Source of the DNA: a virus
DNA length: 64,000 nt
Virus record (IMG/VR): IMGVR_UViG_3300042691_025170
Location: 1-64,000 of that record
Direction: 5' to 3' (one strand)
The translations under genes and the position numbers were made by a program. Position 1 is the stretch's first letter; each line of letters opens with the position of its first letter. This document shows, piece by piece, positions 17,107 to 26,982 of the stretch. The notes under the pieces are model-generated. The model was not told where the DNA came from, made no database searches, and saw only the letters and a list, made by a program, of their open reading frames with translations.

Positions 17107-20100
17107 ATGGCAAAAACATCTAAACCTATTACTGTTTCTGAGGATGATTTAAAAAATTTAGATGCCATCCGTGAAAAATATCAAAAATTATCCGAACAAT
17201 ATGAGGAGATAAGAAGGAAAGGTGCTGCCATAACAAATGATGAAAAGCGTAGAAAAGCATTCTTAGAAAGAAAAATAGAAAGACAAGGAGCTTATTTAGA
17301 AAAATTAGAACAACAAGCTAAAATAGAGGAGGGAATTGCAAAAAGAACTGAAAAGTTTAATAAAAACTTACAAAGACAAGTAGAATCTTTAGGTGAAGCG
17401 GATGAAATATACAGCAGTATAGCTGAAAAAATTGGAAAGCAAAGTGAAGGTGGTGAATTAATATCACGTCATTATCAAACTCAAAAAGCTATATTAGCAG
17501 AAGTAGCTAGTTTATCAAGTGAAGCTGCGGGAAAAGATGCTGATAGACAAAAATTATTACAAAAAGCATTATCAGATTATAAAAAATATGAAACATCTGT
17601 AGCAAATACTGTACAACGCGTTAGTGAAGGTAGTTTATCTCAAGAAAAAGCAAATCTTGCTATAGCTAAAGCAAAAGCTGGTTATATGGAAAGTCTCGAA
17701 TCTTTAACTAACATGGGAGAAAAAGGAGAGCAACTTTTAGAACTATTTAAAGCTTTAGCCGATAATACGGTACAACTCGGATCGGCGGCAAGTAAAACGG
17801 CAGAAGCATTTAATATAATGGAAGATATGATGGCCAGAATGGGTAGTCATCTTCCAGTCATGAGTGAAATATCCGAAGTAATTAAAAAAGCCGAAGAAGG
17901 TGGCAAAGCATTTACAGTAGCAATGGCTGCATTGGGTGCTGTTGTTGGTTCTTTGGCTGGTAAATATCTTCTTGCATTTCCCCAAGCAAAAATACAAGCT
18001 CTCAACGAAATAAGTCAGAGTACAATAGAAACTGCTCGTGATGTAGCTAAGATTAAGTTTGATACTAAATTTATACCTGACAAAACGAGATTAGAGATAA
18101 ATAAAATGCTCGTTGAAAGTGAATTTGAACGATCAAAAGCAGTTAAAAAAGTAAACGATTTACAAACTAAAGGAAGTGCAGAATACAGACGTGTTTTACA
18201 AGGAGTAAATGTTGAAATACAACAGGGTGCAATGCAGTTTGCTGCAACGTCAAAAACTGCATTATTCGGAAAAGGTATTGGTAGTGTTGGGTATGCTAAA
18301 TCTCAGTTAGTAGCCGCAGGAGTTAGTGCCGAAGATGTTGCTAATAATATTAAGCAAGCGGGTGTTGTAATGGGTCAAATGCCATCAGCTGAAACTGCTG
18401 CTACAATGGCACTGATGGAAAAGAGGACGGGAGTTTCAGCCGAATCTATTGCACAAATAAATAAATCTTTTATAAAGTTAGATGGATTGAGTGAAACTGC
18501 GGCAATGAATATGCAACAGGGAATGACCGCGTTAGCAGAATCTTCAAATATACCATTAGACAATTTAATGCAAGAGGTTGCAGGTTCGGCTAAAAGTATG
18601 TTAGGATACGGTATTAAAAATACTTCTAACTTGATAAAGCAGGCAGCAGCTGTATCGAGTATGGGTGTTTCTTTCCAAGAAGTAGCAAATGCTGGAAAGA
18701 GTATGGTTCTAAACTATAAAGACAGTATAAAAGCAGAAATGCAGTTAAGTTCTTTACTAGGAGAACAAGTTGATTTATCTGAGGTTCGTGCACAAATGGC
18801 ATCCGGTGATTACAAAGGAGCTATTCAGTCTTTACAAGCACAGGGTTTGGATATTCAAGAAATGAATCAATTCCAACTTGAAGCTTTATCTCAATCTTTA
18901 GGTGGAATGGATGTTGGTACTATGACATCTTTGTTGACTGGAAAAATGAAAGAGCCGGGTGAATTAAAAGCTTCTGATGCTAAAGCAGCTGGATCAGAAT
19001 TTGCTGCAAAAAAGATGGCAGAAAAAGCTGAAATAGCACTTGGTAGTGCTGTTATACAAGCAAAAGATGCAAAAGCCCAAATACAATTTGACAAAGAAAT
19101 ACAAAAAGAAATATTAAATTCTGATTTCTACAATCAATACCAATTGAATCAGGCAGCATTAGATGTTGCTAATAGAAATTTAGAGGGAGCTATGGATAGA
19201 GCATGGAAAGCCACGGATACTTATGCACAATCTATAGCAGACTTAGCTAAATTAGATGTTGAAAAATCATTTACCGAAAATATAATACCAGCATTAAGTA
19301 GTGCTTTAGGAGCTGGTCTTTTTGCGGCAATGGCAGGTGGTGGTTTTGGTAAAATTTTTGGAGGACTTGGTAATCTATTTAAATTTGGTGGAGGAGCAGC
19401 TGGAGCAGCCCCAATGGGTGGCGCCGGTGGTGGATTAGCAGGAGGAGCAGGAGCAATGGGAGGTGCGGGTGCAGCACCAGCAGGAACTACCGGTATTGGA
19501 GGATTTTTATCAAACTTAGGAGCTGGTATAGGTAATTTATTAAAATCAATAGGTACGGGAGCTGGACAAGCTATCGGTGGATTTTTTCAAGGAATGACCT
19601 CCGGCTTATTAGCTTTTGCAAACGCTATGGCAACACCAACTCCTCTGTTTGGACTACCAGCTGGCTTAATTATAGTTGGAATGGCTATGGGTATAGCTAA
19701 AGCATTGGAAATAGCAGCACCGGGTATAAAAGCATTAACACCTTTATTATTAGGTCTTGCTTCAATAGTAGGTGATACTTTTGTCAAAGCAATGTATGCC
19801 GCGGGGCCAGTAATAACTGCAATATTTGAAGGAATGGGTAATGTTATAACAAGTGTTGGTTCTAGCATATCAGAAGTAATAACTACTGTAACAGACAGTA
19901 TCTATAAATTATCAAGTTTACCCGCAGAAAATTTATTTACATTAGGCGCAGGACTAACAGCTGTAGCCGCAGGTTTGGCTACATTTACAGGAGGACAAGT
20001 TGTATCATCTATAGGTGGCGCGATAAGTAGTGGCATTAGTTTTTTAACCGGCAGCGGTGGTGGAGATATATTCAGCAAATTAACTGAATTTTCTAACAAA

Positions 20101-20526
20101 GCAAATCAGTTAAATATGGTAGCTAATTCTGTTAGAAATTTATCAAGCGCTTTAGCTGAAATGGCTGGTATAACATTTAACAATGTAAACGCTTTGAATG
20201 ATTTACCATGGGTAAGAATGACAGCATTTGCTGCAGCTGGTGGTACTTACCCTATAAGTGCAGCAACGACTCAAAAGACCGTTAGTACGAGTAGTAAGGC
20301 AATAACAGGTTCGGACGCAGCTTTGGTTGAATTAAAAGCTATAAATACAAATACAAAAGCTATGCTTGAATTAACTAAAGCAATGGAAGTTATAGCGGCT
20401 GCACAGTATCAATATGCAACTACTAAACAGGCTCCTATTCAGTTAAAAGTTGATGGAAAAACATTAGCAACTGCACAAGTGAACTATAGTAATAACAACA
20501 AAGGTCAGAAAGCACCTGGAAAGTAA
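17107..20526 (+). CDS. Tail tape measure protein
   Basis: A 1139-residue protein, the longest in the window. It begins with about 130 residues of charged coiled coil (NLDAIREKYQKLSEQYEEIR and RRKAFLERKIERQ), followed by long alanine-rich helices. A Gly/Ala-rich hydrophobic segment lies near residues 735-830 (AAMAGGGFGKIFGGLGNLF) and more membrane-like helices follow (FGLPAGLIIVGMAMGIAKAL). The tape measure fixes tail length and is ejected with the DNA, the hydrophobic part probably helping membrane passage. Position between the gp26/gp51-like chaperones and the baseplate cap gene is standard. Confidence 0.88.
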   Translation: MAKTSKPITVSEDDLKNLDAIREKYQKLSEQYEEIRRKGAAITNDEKRRKAFLERKIERQGAYLEKLEQQAKIEEGIAKRTEKFNKNLQRQVESLGEADEIYSSIAEKIGKQSEGGELISRHYQTQKAILAEVASLSSEAAGKDADRQKLLQKALSDYKKYETSVANTVQRVSEGSLSQEKANLAIAKAKAGYMESLESLTNMGEKGEQLLELFKALADNTVQLGSAASKTAEAFNIMEDMMARMGSHLPVMSEISEVIKKAEEGGKAFTVAMAALGAVVGSLAGKYLLAFPQAKIQALNEISQSTIETARDVAKIKFDTKFIPDKTRLEINKMLVESEFERSKAVKKVNDLQTKGSAEYRRVLQGVNVEIQQGAMQFAATSKTALFGKGIGSVGYAKSQLVAAGVSAEDVANNIKQAGVVMGQMPSAETAATMALMEKRTGVSAESIAQINKSFIKLDGLSETAAMNMQQGMTALAESSNIPLDNLMQEVAGSAKSMLGYGIKNTSNLIKQAAAVSSMGVSFQEVANAGKSMVLNYKDSIKAEMQLSSLLGEQVDLSEVRAQMASGDYKGAIQSLQAQGLDIQEMNQFQLEALSQSLGGMDVGTMTSLLTGKMKEPGELKASDAKAAGSEFAAKKMAEKAEIALGSAVIQAKDAKAQIQFDKEIQKEILNSDFYNQYQLNQAALDVANRNLEGAMDRAWKATDTYAQSIADLAKLDVEKSFTENIIPALSSALGAGLFAAMAGGGFGKIFGGLGNLFKFGGGAAGAAPMGGAGGGLAGGAGAMGGAGAAPAGTTGIGGFLSNLGAGIGNLLKSIGTGAGQAIGGFFQGMTSGLLAFANAMATPTPLFGLPAGLIIVGMAMGIAKALEIAAPGIKALTPLLLGLASIVGDTFVKAMYAAGPVITAIFEGMGNVITSVGSSISEVITTVTDSIYKLSSLPAENLFTLGAGLTAVAAGLATFTGGQVVSSIGGAISSGISFLTGSGGGDIFSKLTEFSNKANQLNMVANSVRNLSSALAEMAGITFNNVNALNDLPWVRMTAFAAAGGTYPISAATTQKTVSTSSKAITGSDAALVELKAINTNTKAMLELTKAMEVIAAAQYQYATTKQAPIQLKVDGKTLATAQVNYSNNNKGQKAPGK

Positions 20527-20549
20527 ATCCTTAATATTTTAGATAACAC

Positions 20550-20559
20550 CATATTTATA
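20550..20559 (+). promoter_or_regulatory. Putative late promoter motif CATATTTATA
   Basis: ATATTTAT core in the 52-base gap after the tape measure gene, 19 bases before the start of the next baseplate gene at 20579. No TTTG box lies at the host-like spacing. Confidence 0.35.
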
Positions 20560-20578
20560 CTAAACACATATGGGTTAA

Positions 20579-22027
20579 ATGGCAACTATTTTAGATTTAT
20601 TCAAAAGTCGTAAAACCGAAATATACGGAGGAGAGGGTGGTAAAGTATTTATAGAATCTCAAGGATTAATAAATATACCACGAAAAGCAGCTTTATTAGC
20701 ATCTTCTCCGAATGCTGTTGGCGCACTAATAGGAAATGAGGTAGGAGGATTGGTTAAAGGTTCTGCCGATAGACCATCGGATTTAGTTTTTAATAGTAAT
20801 AAAGCATTATCAAAACCTGTTATTATATCACCAAGGGCTATATCAAGAGGATTAAAATATGCATTTGATGCAGGACCAGGTGAAGTTGGACCAGATGGAT
20901 ACTATGTAAAAAAATATCCAGAACCACCTACATTCTTGAATAAAATAGAACAAGGCATAAGTACACCCGGAAGTGTTATACAAGAAGAGGCCGCCAAGAT
21001 TTTGAAAAACCCTGAGAGTGCTTTTGAAGGAATAAAATTTATTAAAGAAAGATTGGAGGGTTCTAAGGGGGATAGTCAGACTTATGGCCCAGCTTTGACA
21101 GAAGATAAAAACGACAAGTTAAGAAATAAAGAAAAAAAGTTTTCAAAATTTGCACCAAAATACGGATATAAAACAGGTCAAAATCAGATAACTCAAATCG
21201 GAATAAGTGATACAGAACGAAGTTCTAATAACTACGAAAGTATTTTAAGAGGTATATTAACAAATACTCTTGAAAGTCAGTCAACTGACATATATAAAAA
21301 TTTTGAAAACAAAAACAAAGATTTAAATTTTCCATTTGTTTTGTTTGAAACATATGGAAATGGTAAAAAGATATTATTACCAGGTACAATAACTGGCTTA
21401 TCGGAAGATATGACTCCTGAGTGGAGTAATTTTAAATATCTTGGTTCACCATTTAATTTATACAGATATGGTGGTGTGGAGAGAAGTATAAAGTTTGAAT
21501 TGAAATTATACTATATTGAAAGGATAAGTAAATTAGCTATGATAGCTAACCTTAATAAACTTAGACAATTGGTATTTCCAACAGAAATTGCAGCCATAAA
21601 CTATCCAGACTCAAATTCTTCAGCAGGCACTTTAGCAATAAAACCAAATTTAGTTTGGTTAACTATATCGGATGTTTATAAAAAAGTATTAGGCGTTATA
21701 GATTCCTTATCTTTTAATATAGACGATTCAACACCTTGGGCATCTACTTTTAATGATGTAGATGGAAATCTCGGATTAAATGATTCCGTTACCATAGATA
21801 ACACGGGTAAGTACGATTCTCCATATCCAAGTGTAATAAATGTTTCGATTAGTATGAAGATAATAGAATCACCTTTCGTAAGTAATAGTAAAAATGATCC
21901 TGGTAAATTTGTATACGAATACGCAGAGGATGACAATGCTTATTTTACAAATTTTACAGATATATACAATAAATATTCTAAAAATTTATCTAGTACCACA
22001 ACCGATACTGATGGGCAAATTAATTGA
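20579..22027 (+). CDS. Baseplate tail tube cap/initiator protein (gp48/gp54-like)
   Basis: A 482-residue protein. The N-terminal 150 residues are Gly/Pro-rich and extended. The C-terminal half (from about residue 260) reads like a tube-fold domain: TPEWSNFKYLGSPFNLYRYG, ERSIKFELKLYYIERIS, LRQLVFPTEIAAINYP, and SVINVSISMKIIESPFV. In T4, gp48 and gp54 cap the hub and start tube polymerisation. The assignment rests on tube-like patterns and on the position between tape measure and the LysM (gp53-like) gene; other baseplate roles are possible. Confidence 0.65.
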   Translation: MATILDLFKSRKTEIYGGEGGKVFIESQGLINIPRKAALLASSPNAVGALIGNEVGGLVKGSADRPSDLVFNSNKALSKPVIISPRAISRGLKYAFDAGPGEVGPDGYYVKKYPEPPTFLNKIEQGISTPGSVIQEEAAKILKNPESAFEGIKFIKERLEGSKGDSQTYGPALTEDKNDKLRNKEKKFSKFAPKYGYKTGQNQITQIGISDTERSSNNYESILRGILTNTLESQSTDIYKNFENKNKDLNFPFVLFETYGNGKKILLPGTITGLSEDMTPEWSNFKYLGSPFNLYRYGGVERSIKFELKLYYIERISKLAMIANLNKLRQLVFPTEIAAINYPDSNSSAGTLAIKPNLVWLTISDVYKKVLGVIDSLSFNIDDSTPWASTFNDVDGNLGLNDSVTIDNTGKYDSPYPSVINVSISMKIIESPFVSNSKNDPGKFVYEYAEDDNAYFTNFTDIYNKYSKNLSSTTTDTDGQIN

Positions 22028-22034
22028 TTAATGT

Positions 22035-22337
22035 ATGGCTAGTAGATATAGAACAGCAAAAACTACAGTAGATAAAGATACAAATAAATCATATATGGAA
22101 ACAACCATATATCCAAAAGTTTCGGCATCTAATTCTGATATATACATTATAACGGATGAAACCGACAGACTGGATTTGTTAGCTTTTAAATATTATGGTG
22201 ATAGTAAAATGTGGTGGATTATAGCTAATGCAAATAACATAAACGATGCGACATTTTATGTTGAACCAGGTACTCAGTTAAGAATACCATCTAATATTCA
22301 AAGTATTATAAATAATTTAACAAACATAAATAAATAG
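22035..22337 (+). CDS. LysM-containing baseplate wedge protein (gp53-like)
   Basis: A 100-residue protein. The core IITDETDRLDLLAFKYYGDS, then MWWIIANANNINDATFYVEPGTQLRIP is a LysM domain as found in T4 gp53 and similar baseplate proteins. In T4, gp53 clips neighbouring wedges together around the hub. It starts 7 bases after the previous stop and ends 2 bases before the hub gene. Confidence 0.85.
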   Translation: MASRYRTAKTTVDKDTNKSYMETTIYPKVSASNSDIYIITDETDRLDLLAFKYYGDSKMWWIIANANNINDATFYVEPGTQLRIPSNIQSIINNLTNINK

Positions 22338-22339
22338 TT

Positions 22340-24778
22340 ATGGCGTTTCCTTTTGTAGCACCTTTTGACGGATGGGTACAAGAAGTATTAAAACAAAGAG
22401 AAGAAGATAGACTTATAGGTGTTTATAAAAACCCATATGCTGTACTAACATCTGCTGCAAAGGTTGTAAAATCAACACCAAGTACGGATAAAGAAAAACG
22501 AGCCGAAGAGATAAAAAAGATATTAAAAGGTGAAATTGCACAGGGTGATACAGAATATTCCGGTTGTATTATAGCAAACAATATATCAAATCTTGAATTG
22601 AGTTACGCAACTGGACTGACACCTGTGGGCATTGATTTTAAAGGAAGGGTAATAACAGTTGAAGGTGAAAGTGATAGAAGAGTTTCAACTCCAATAATAG
22701 AAAGTATAGACATAGATACCGATGGTGCCAATAACACATTAAAAACTGCACAAGTTAAAGTTAAATGTTTTACTTTAAAGCAGCTTGAGATGTTTGAAAA
22801 TTTTTTTATGAAGCCTGGTATGAATGTACTATTAGAATTTGGTGATAGTTCTATTCTAGCAGGTCTTGTAAATAAAATAGAAAACGGACAGGTAGATAAT
22901 AACGAATTAAAAGTTTTTAGAAACGGAAAATATGAACCTGTAAGTACAATAACTAAAGTAGAAGAAGCTTTAATACAAAAACAAGATTTTGAAAGTTTTT
23001 CTGATGAATTTACAAATTATTTTAAGTCTAGTATAGATGGAACAATAAAGTATTTTGCTAAAGTAGAAAATTCATTAGGTACTTATGATTTAATAGCTGG
23101 TAAGGTAACAGATTTTAATTTTTCAATAGAAGCTGATTTAACATATAATGTAGACTTAGAGATAACTCAAGCAAATCAAATTTCTCTAGCTTTACCTAAC
23201 AATCCAAAGAAGATAAACAGTACAGCAAATACTACAGCAAAAGACAAAGGTCAAACATATTCGGAAAGAGAACAAATTATAGATTCCATAGTTTTAAATT
23301 TTGATTTGGAGAAATCAAAATTACTGACTCTATTAAAAAAACAACACCCAAGACAGGGAAAGGATTGGATTAGTGATGAATTCTTTAATTATAATAAGGT
23401 AGATACTGAACAAAAAGACCAAATAGCTAGTGCCAAACCATATGTTTCATTAAGATTTGTATTAAATATACTAATGAATTATGTCTTAACAAGTGACGGT
23501 GGAAATGGTGTTGATGATGACTTTTTTGAATTTTTAATACCGAAACATTTTACTAAAAAAGTAAATGACCAATATCAAAAGGAAGTAGATTTCATACCGG
23601 TTAGTTCAAGAAAAAACATAATATCAATATCAGATTCTATTATATTTCCTACCAAAGAACTACCTGTAATAGTTTTTACCGGCAAAGATAATTTGATTGA
23701 TATAGACTCTTCAACTAGATTGGATGGTAGGATTAATGGTTATAATTTTCATCATGATGGTGACTTATATGAGGCTGAGACAAAGGCTAACATAGGAAAT
23801 CCAACCGGAGATGATAGATTGGGAAATGCTTTGAATATATTCATATCTTATGAAGATGTTGTTAGAATATGGAAACAAGAATTGTATAGAATTGATTTCT
23901 TAGAAAAAATATTAAATTTAATAAATAAAAATAGTCTTGGACTTTTTCAATTGGTTTATGCAAATGTAAACGATAATGGTAAAGGGTCTATTATAGATTA
24001 CAAATTATGTACCTATCAAAAAGCTAACATAGTACCGGTTAGACAACGTGATAGTTATAGATTTAAAATCGGTCCAGAAAAATCAATAGTAAAAAACTTT
24101 TCATTCAATTTTGAGTTATCAAACTTAGTAGCTGGGCAAACAGTTTTTAATAATAACAAATTTGTATACGAAGCGATCAGAGAAAAAAATAAATCAACAA
24201 ATCAACAATCCATACCAAAGGTAGAAGAAATATCACTACCACCTGAAGTATACAAATCAATTGATATGTCAACTATGGGTAATGCCGATGGGTGGTATGC
24301 TATTAATTATATAGAATTAAAAACTATACAAGCTAAATTAGAGAAAACGGTAAATCAATTAAATAATGTTAACCAGACCGCGCAGCAACAAATCTTGTCT
24401 GGAAGTTTTGACCAAACCAAAGAAGTGACAAAAGAAGAAGTAAATGTAGCTGATATCATAAAGCAAACATCTACTCAATTCAAATTTGGTAATGAAAATA
24501 AAATCCTCATATACAAGGATGAAAAATTTGTTTTAAACAAAATACAACAAACTCCCCAAGAAAAGTATAAGAAGCCAACTTTGTCTCCGATTGATATTAA
24601 TCTAACAGTTGATGGATTTAGTGGATTTAGATGTGGATACTGTTTTAATATAGATGGCATACCGGAGATATACAATCAGAATGGTGTATTTCAAATAACA
24701 AATGTAAAGCACTCTATTAATAATGAAGGTTGGACTACAACTATTGAAGCAGGATATCTAAATAGAAAATTTGATTGA
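22340..24778 (+). CDS. Baseplate hub protein (gp27/late-control-D type)
   Basis: An 812-residue protein. The first 270 residues contain a hub-like beta pattern (CIIANNISNLELSYATGLTP, MFENFFMKPGMNVLLEFGDS, FNFSIEADLTYNVDLEITQA). The C-terminus has FRCGYCFNIDGIPEIYNQNG, then GVFQITNVKHSINNEGWTTT, a pattern usual for the end of phage hub proteins that surround the spike. It is much longer than T4 gp27 (391), so it may combine hub and additional baseplate domains. No lysozyme motif was seen. Neighbours are the gp53-like gene and a small baseplate-region gene. Confidence 0.7.
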   Translation: MAFPFVAPFDGWVQEVLKQREEDRLIGVYKNPYAVLTSAAKVVKSTPSTDKEKRAEEIKKILKGEIAQGDTEYSGCIIANNISNLELSYATGLTPVGIDFKGRVITVEGESDRRVSTPIIESIDIDTDGANNTLKTAQVKVKCFTLKQLEMFENFFMKPGMNVLLEFGDSSILAGLVNKIENGQVDNNELKVFRNGKYEPVSTITKVEEALIQKQDFESFSDEFTNYFKSSIDGTIKYFAKVENSLGTYDLIAGKVTDFNFSIEADLTYNVDLEITQANQISLALPNNPKKINSTANTTAKDKGQTYSEREQIIDSIVLNFDLEKSKLLTLLKKQHPRQGKDWISDEFFNYNKVDTEQKDQIASAKPYVSLRFVLNILMNYVLTSDGGNGVDDDFFEFLIPKHFTKKVNDQYQKEVDFIPVSSRKNIISISDSIIFPTKELPVIVFTGKDNLIDIDSSTRLDGRINGYNFHHDGDLYEAETKANIGNPTGDDRLGNALNIFISYEDVVRIWKQELYRIDFLEKILNLINKNSLGLFQLVYANVNDNGKGSIIDYKLCTYQKANIVPVRQRDSYRFKIGPEKSIVKNFSFNFELSNLVAGQTVFNNNKFVYEAIREKNKSTNQQSIPKVEEISLPPEVYKSIDMSTMGNADGWYAINYIELKTIQAKLEKTVNQLNNVNQTAQQQILSGSFDQTKEVTKEEVNVADIIKQTSTQFKFGNENKILIYKDEKFVLNKIQQTPQEKYKKPTLSPIDINLTVDGFSGFRCGYCFNIDGIPEIYNQNGVFQITNVKHSINNEGWTTTIEAGYLNRKFD

Positions 24779-24780
24779 GT

Positions 24781-25128
24781 ATGTACAAAGATGTAGCAAA
24801 TAACACCGGACTTTTTCAAATAAAATCACCTGATGCATTTTTACCAAAACCATCAGACCAAGATTATTCAAATGGATTTATTCGTAGATATTTTATTAGA
24901 AAATCAAATGACTTAAATGCATTTATATATGAGGTATCTAAAGACACAATAGTTAAGTATGAAAAAATATCCTTTTGGAAATCAACTTCTATAAAGTGGA
25001 AGTTAGTAGGTACTAAAGAAGAAGTGACTGAATCAAATAGAAAAGCTATTGCATTTGTGTCTAAAGAATTCCCAACTTTAGCACTGTATATTCCAAATCT
25101 AACTCAGTTTTACAGAACAAAAGATTAA
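24781..25128 (+). CDS. Hypothetical protein at end of baseplate operon
   Basis: A 115-residue protein from the ATG at 24781, two bases after the hub stop (a TTG at 24775 is also possible). It is rich in aromatic and charged residues (NGFIRRYFIRKSNDLNAFIY, KISFWKSTSIKWKLVG). The position suggests a small baseplate or tail protein. No family recognised. Confidence 0.65.
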   Translation: MYKDVANNTGLFQIKSPDAFLPKPSDQDYSNGFIRRYFIRKSNDLNAFIYEVSKDTIVKYEKISFWKSTSIKWKLVGTKEEVTESNRKAIAFVSKEFPTLALYIPNLTQFYRTKD

Positions 25129-25152
25129 TTTTCGTTTTAAAGAAATTTTTGT

Positions 25153-25160
25153 TATATTAG
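25153..25160 (+). promoter_or_regulatory. Promoter -7-like element TATATTAG
   Basis: TATATTAG ends 6 bases before the ATG of the family A polymerase-like gene. A degenerate upstream box (TTTC at 25130-25133) lies 19 bases away instead of TTTG. It resembles the other TATATTnn elements that sit right before start codons. Confidence 0.4.
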
Positions 25161-25166
25161 AGTCGT

Positions 25167-26438
25167 ATGACTATAATTGAATACGATTCCGATTTACAAT
25201 TAATAAATGGAAAAACTATAAAGTTTATTGTTCCTGTTTGGAGTAGTCCAAAAGGACATGAGTGTGGATTTCCAATTAGTTTTGTATACATAAGAACTGA
25301 AGATACGGAATTTGTCGTTAATTTCAAACACATAGATGCAAAAAGTATTGTACCATTTGATGTTGGTAAATTAGCAGGACACAATACAATAGTTTTCGGA
25401 CATCGTTATTTAGATAGTCGCGGAATAGATTATGAATGGGCATACTTTGAAGCATTCGGAAAACCATTTGATTGGCAAGATTTCACACAACCACTTTATC
25501 GGACTTATAGAACAGACTTCACGGAACTGAATGATTGTATACCGATGATGAAATGGATTGAACTGATACGAACTATGCCACTACCAATGGTCACTAAACC
25601 TTCGGTTCGTAAATATTCAGACGCCATCAAACGGCTCGGACAAATTGAAGGGGCTGGGGTAGCAGTAGAAAAAAATCGTGTCGTCACGGAATGGGAAATT
25701 CCAGATAGTTACATACATGGCGACCTCATGTTCACGAAGTATAATCCGTATACGGTAACCGGCCGTCCGAGCAATCGTCACTTGGGGGTCAATTGGGGTG
25801 CGCTGAACAAATCGGATGGTACTCGTTCGGTGGTACGGAGCCGGTTTGCGGAAGGTACTCTCGTTCAAATGGACTTTGAGTCGTTCCATATCCGTCTTAT
25901 CGGGCGACTAATCGGATACGATTTCCCTGATGATAAAACGGCACACGAACACCTTGGCGAATGGTATGGTGGGGTTGATAGGGAAACCGCAAAGGGGATA
26001 ACATTCCGTTATCTGTATGGTGGACTTGACGACTTGGGCCGGACGATTCCATTCTTTCAACGGGCTGATGAATTCATAAAGAAGACCTATCGTGATTATG
26101 TGGTGAGGGGTGGACTTGTGACACCGATTATGGGACGAGAAATTCCGTTTGAACAAATCGGTAGGGATGCCGGCGAACAAAAGGTGTTTAACTATTTCTT
26201 ACAAGCGCTTGAGACTGAGGTAAACTATCATAAGATTGGGGAGTTGTTGGATTGGTTTGCTGATAAAGAGTCAAAGTTGATTCTATACACCTATGATGCG
26301 TTTCTCGTTGACACACATCCGCAAGAACGGGAATCGGTTTTGAACGACATTCCGACCATATTGAGTCGTGGTGGTTTTCCCGTGAAATCGTATGAAGGAA
26401 AGAATTATGCGGAATTGGAGTTTTTGTTGCAAAAATGA
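25167..26438 (+). CDS. Short family A DNA polymerase-like protein (palm/fingers only)
   Basis: A 423-residue protein. Residues about 185-423 carry the three family A motifs: YTVTGRPSNR then motif A VQMDFESFHIRLIGRL (metal Asp D236); motif B DRETAKGITFRYLYGG, keeping the O-helix R272, K276 and Y284; and motif C LYTYDAFLVD (D377), where the usual His-Asp-Glu is Tyr-Asp-Ala. Both metal-binding Asp are present, so activity is possible. There is no recognisable 3'-5' exonuclease, and the N-terminal 180 residues are unlike a normal thumb. GC is near 55% over 25741-25860 by hand count against about 30% at the gene's own 5' end and in its neighbour, so the catalytic half may be acquired. A full family B polymerase is also encoded (40078). 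Role unknown: repair, priming or translesion are options. Confidence 0.8.
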   Translation: MTIIEYDSDLQLINGKTIKFIVPVWSSPKGHECGFPISFVYIRTEDTEFVVNFKHIDAKSIVPFDVGKLAGHNTIVFGHRYLDSRGIDYEWAYFEAFGKPFDWQDFTQPLYRTYRTDFTELNDCIPMMKWIELIRTMPLPMVTKPSVRKYSDAIKRLGQIEGAGVAVEKNRVVTEWEIPDSYIHGDLMFTKYNPYTVTGRPSNRHLGVNWGALNKSDGTRSVVRSRFAEGTLVQMDFESFHIRLIGRLIGYDFPDDKTAHEHLGEWYGGVDRETAKGITFRYLYGGLDDLGRTIPFFQRADEFIKKTYRDYVVRGGLVTPIMGREIPFEQIGRDAGEQKVFNYFLQALETEVNYHKIGELLDWFADKESKLILYTYDAFLVDTHPQERESVLNDIPTILSRGGFPVKSYEGKNYAELEFLLQK

Positions 26439-26446
26439 TATTTATA
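26437..26446 (+). promoter_or_regulatory. Putative late promoter motif GATATTTATA
   Basis: The motif overlaps the last codon of the polymerase-like gene and ends 24 bases before the ATG at 26471. This makes 26471, rather than the upstream ATG at 26435, the better start for the next gene. Confidence 0.38.
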
Positions 26447-26470
26447 GAATATGTAGAAAATAGTAAAATT

Positions 26471-26953
26471 ATGAAACTAAAAGATTTATTACCCATCAAT
26501 GAAATTGAATTCAGAAATCAAAAAGAATTTGATAAGTATTCTCAAAAACATGATTTAAGACCTGATACAAAAGTTAAAATAGCAGGTAAAACTACAACAG
26601 CAGGTCAAGCTGCTAAAGATTCCACCAAAAATTCTAAGCCTGCAAAAGGTAAATCTATTTTTGGAAAAGGTAGTTCTGTATTTGGTAGTGCCTCAAATAA
26701 AGGAAAGGGTAATAGTGAATTTGAAGCCTCTTATGACTTAGATGATGTGGCCGATGATATCAAAGGTTCATTGGATGTATCTGACAAAGATGGTAAAGAA
26801 TTACAGAAAAGATTGCAAAAAGGAGAAAAAGGAAAGTACAACCAAACCTCAGAAACCGGTGGTGAAATAGTATTTTCAAATGGAGATACATACGAGGTTG
26901 GTGGTACACAAGATGGCCCGTATCCCGTAACAAAGAAATCCAAAAGAAAATAA
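26471..26953 (+). CDS. Hypothetical Lys/Gly-rich protein
   Basis: A 160-residue protein from ATG 26471 (MKLKDLLPINEIEF); the in-frame ATG at 26435 overlaps the previous gene and a promoter-like motif. The middle is low-complexity Lys/Ser/Gly (KPAKGKSIFGKGSSVFG), then a more ordered part (ASYDLDDVADDIKGSLD, GGEIVFSNGDTYEVGG). The sequence suggests a flexible structural or DNA-associated protein. It precedes the HNH-containing gene by 29 bases. Not recognised. Confidence 0.6.
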   Translation: MKLKDLLPINEIEFRNQKEFDKYSQKHDLRPDTKVKIAGKTTTAGQAAKDSTKNSKPAKGKSIFGKGSSVFGSASNKGKGNSEFEASYDLDDVADDIKGSLDVSDKDGKELQKRLQKGEKGKYNQTSETGGEIVFSNGDTYEVGGTQDGPYPVTKKSKRK

Positions 26954-26982
26954 TCTGATAAAGATATAGAACTAACAGAAAT

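Noticed and set aside
25505-26499. Minus-strand ORFs opposite the family A polymerase-like gene (25505-25687, 25617-25889, 25908-26180, 26188-26499)
   Set aside because: Higher GC makes chance open frames longer here. The plus frame has ordered polymerase motifs; the minus frames show no motif.
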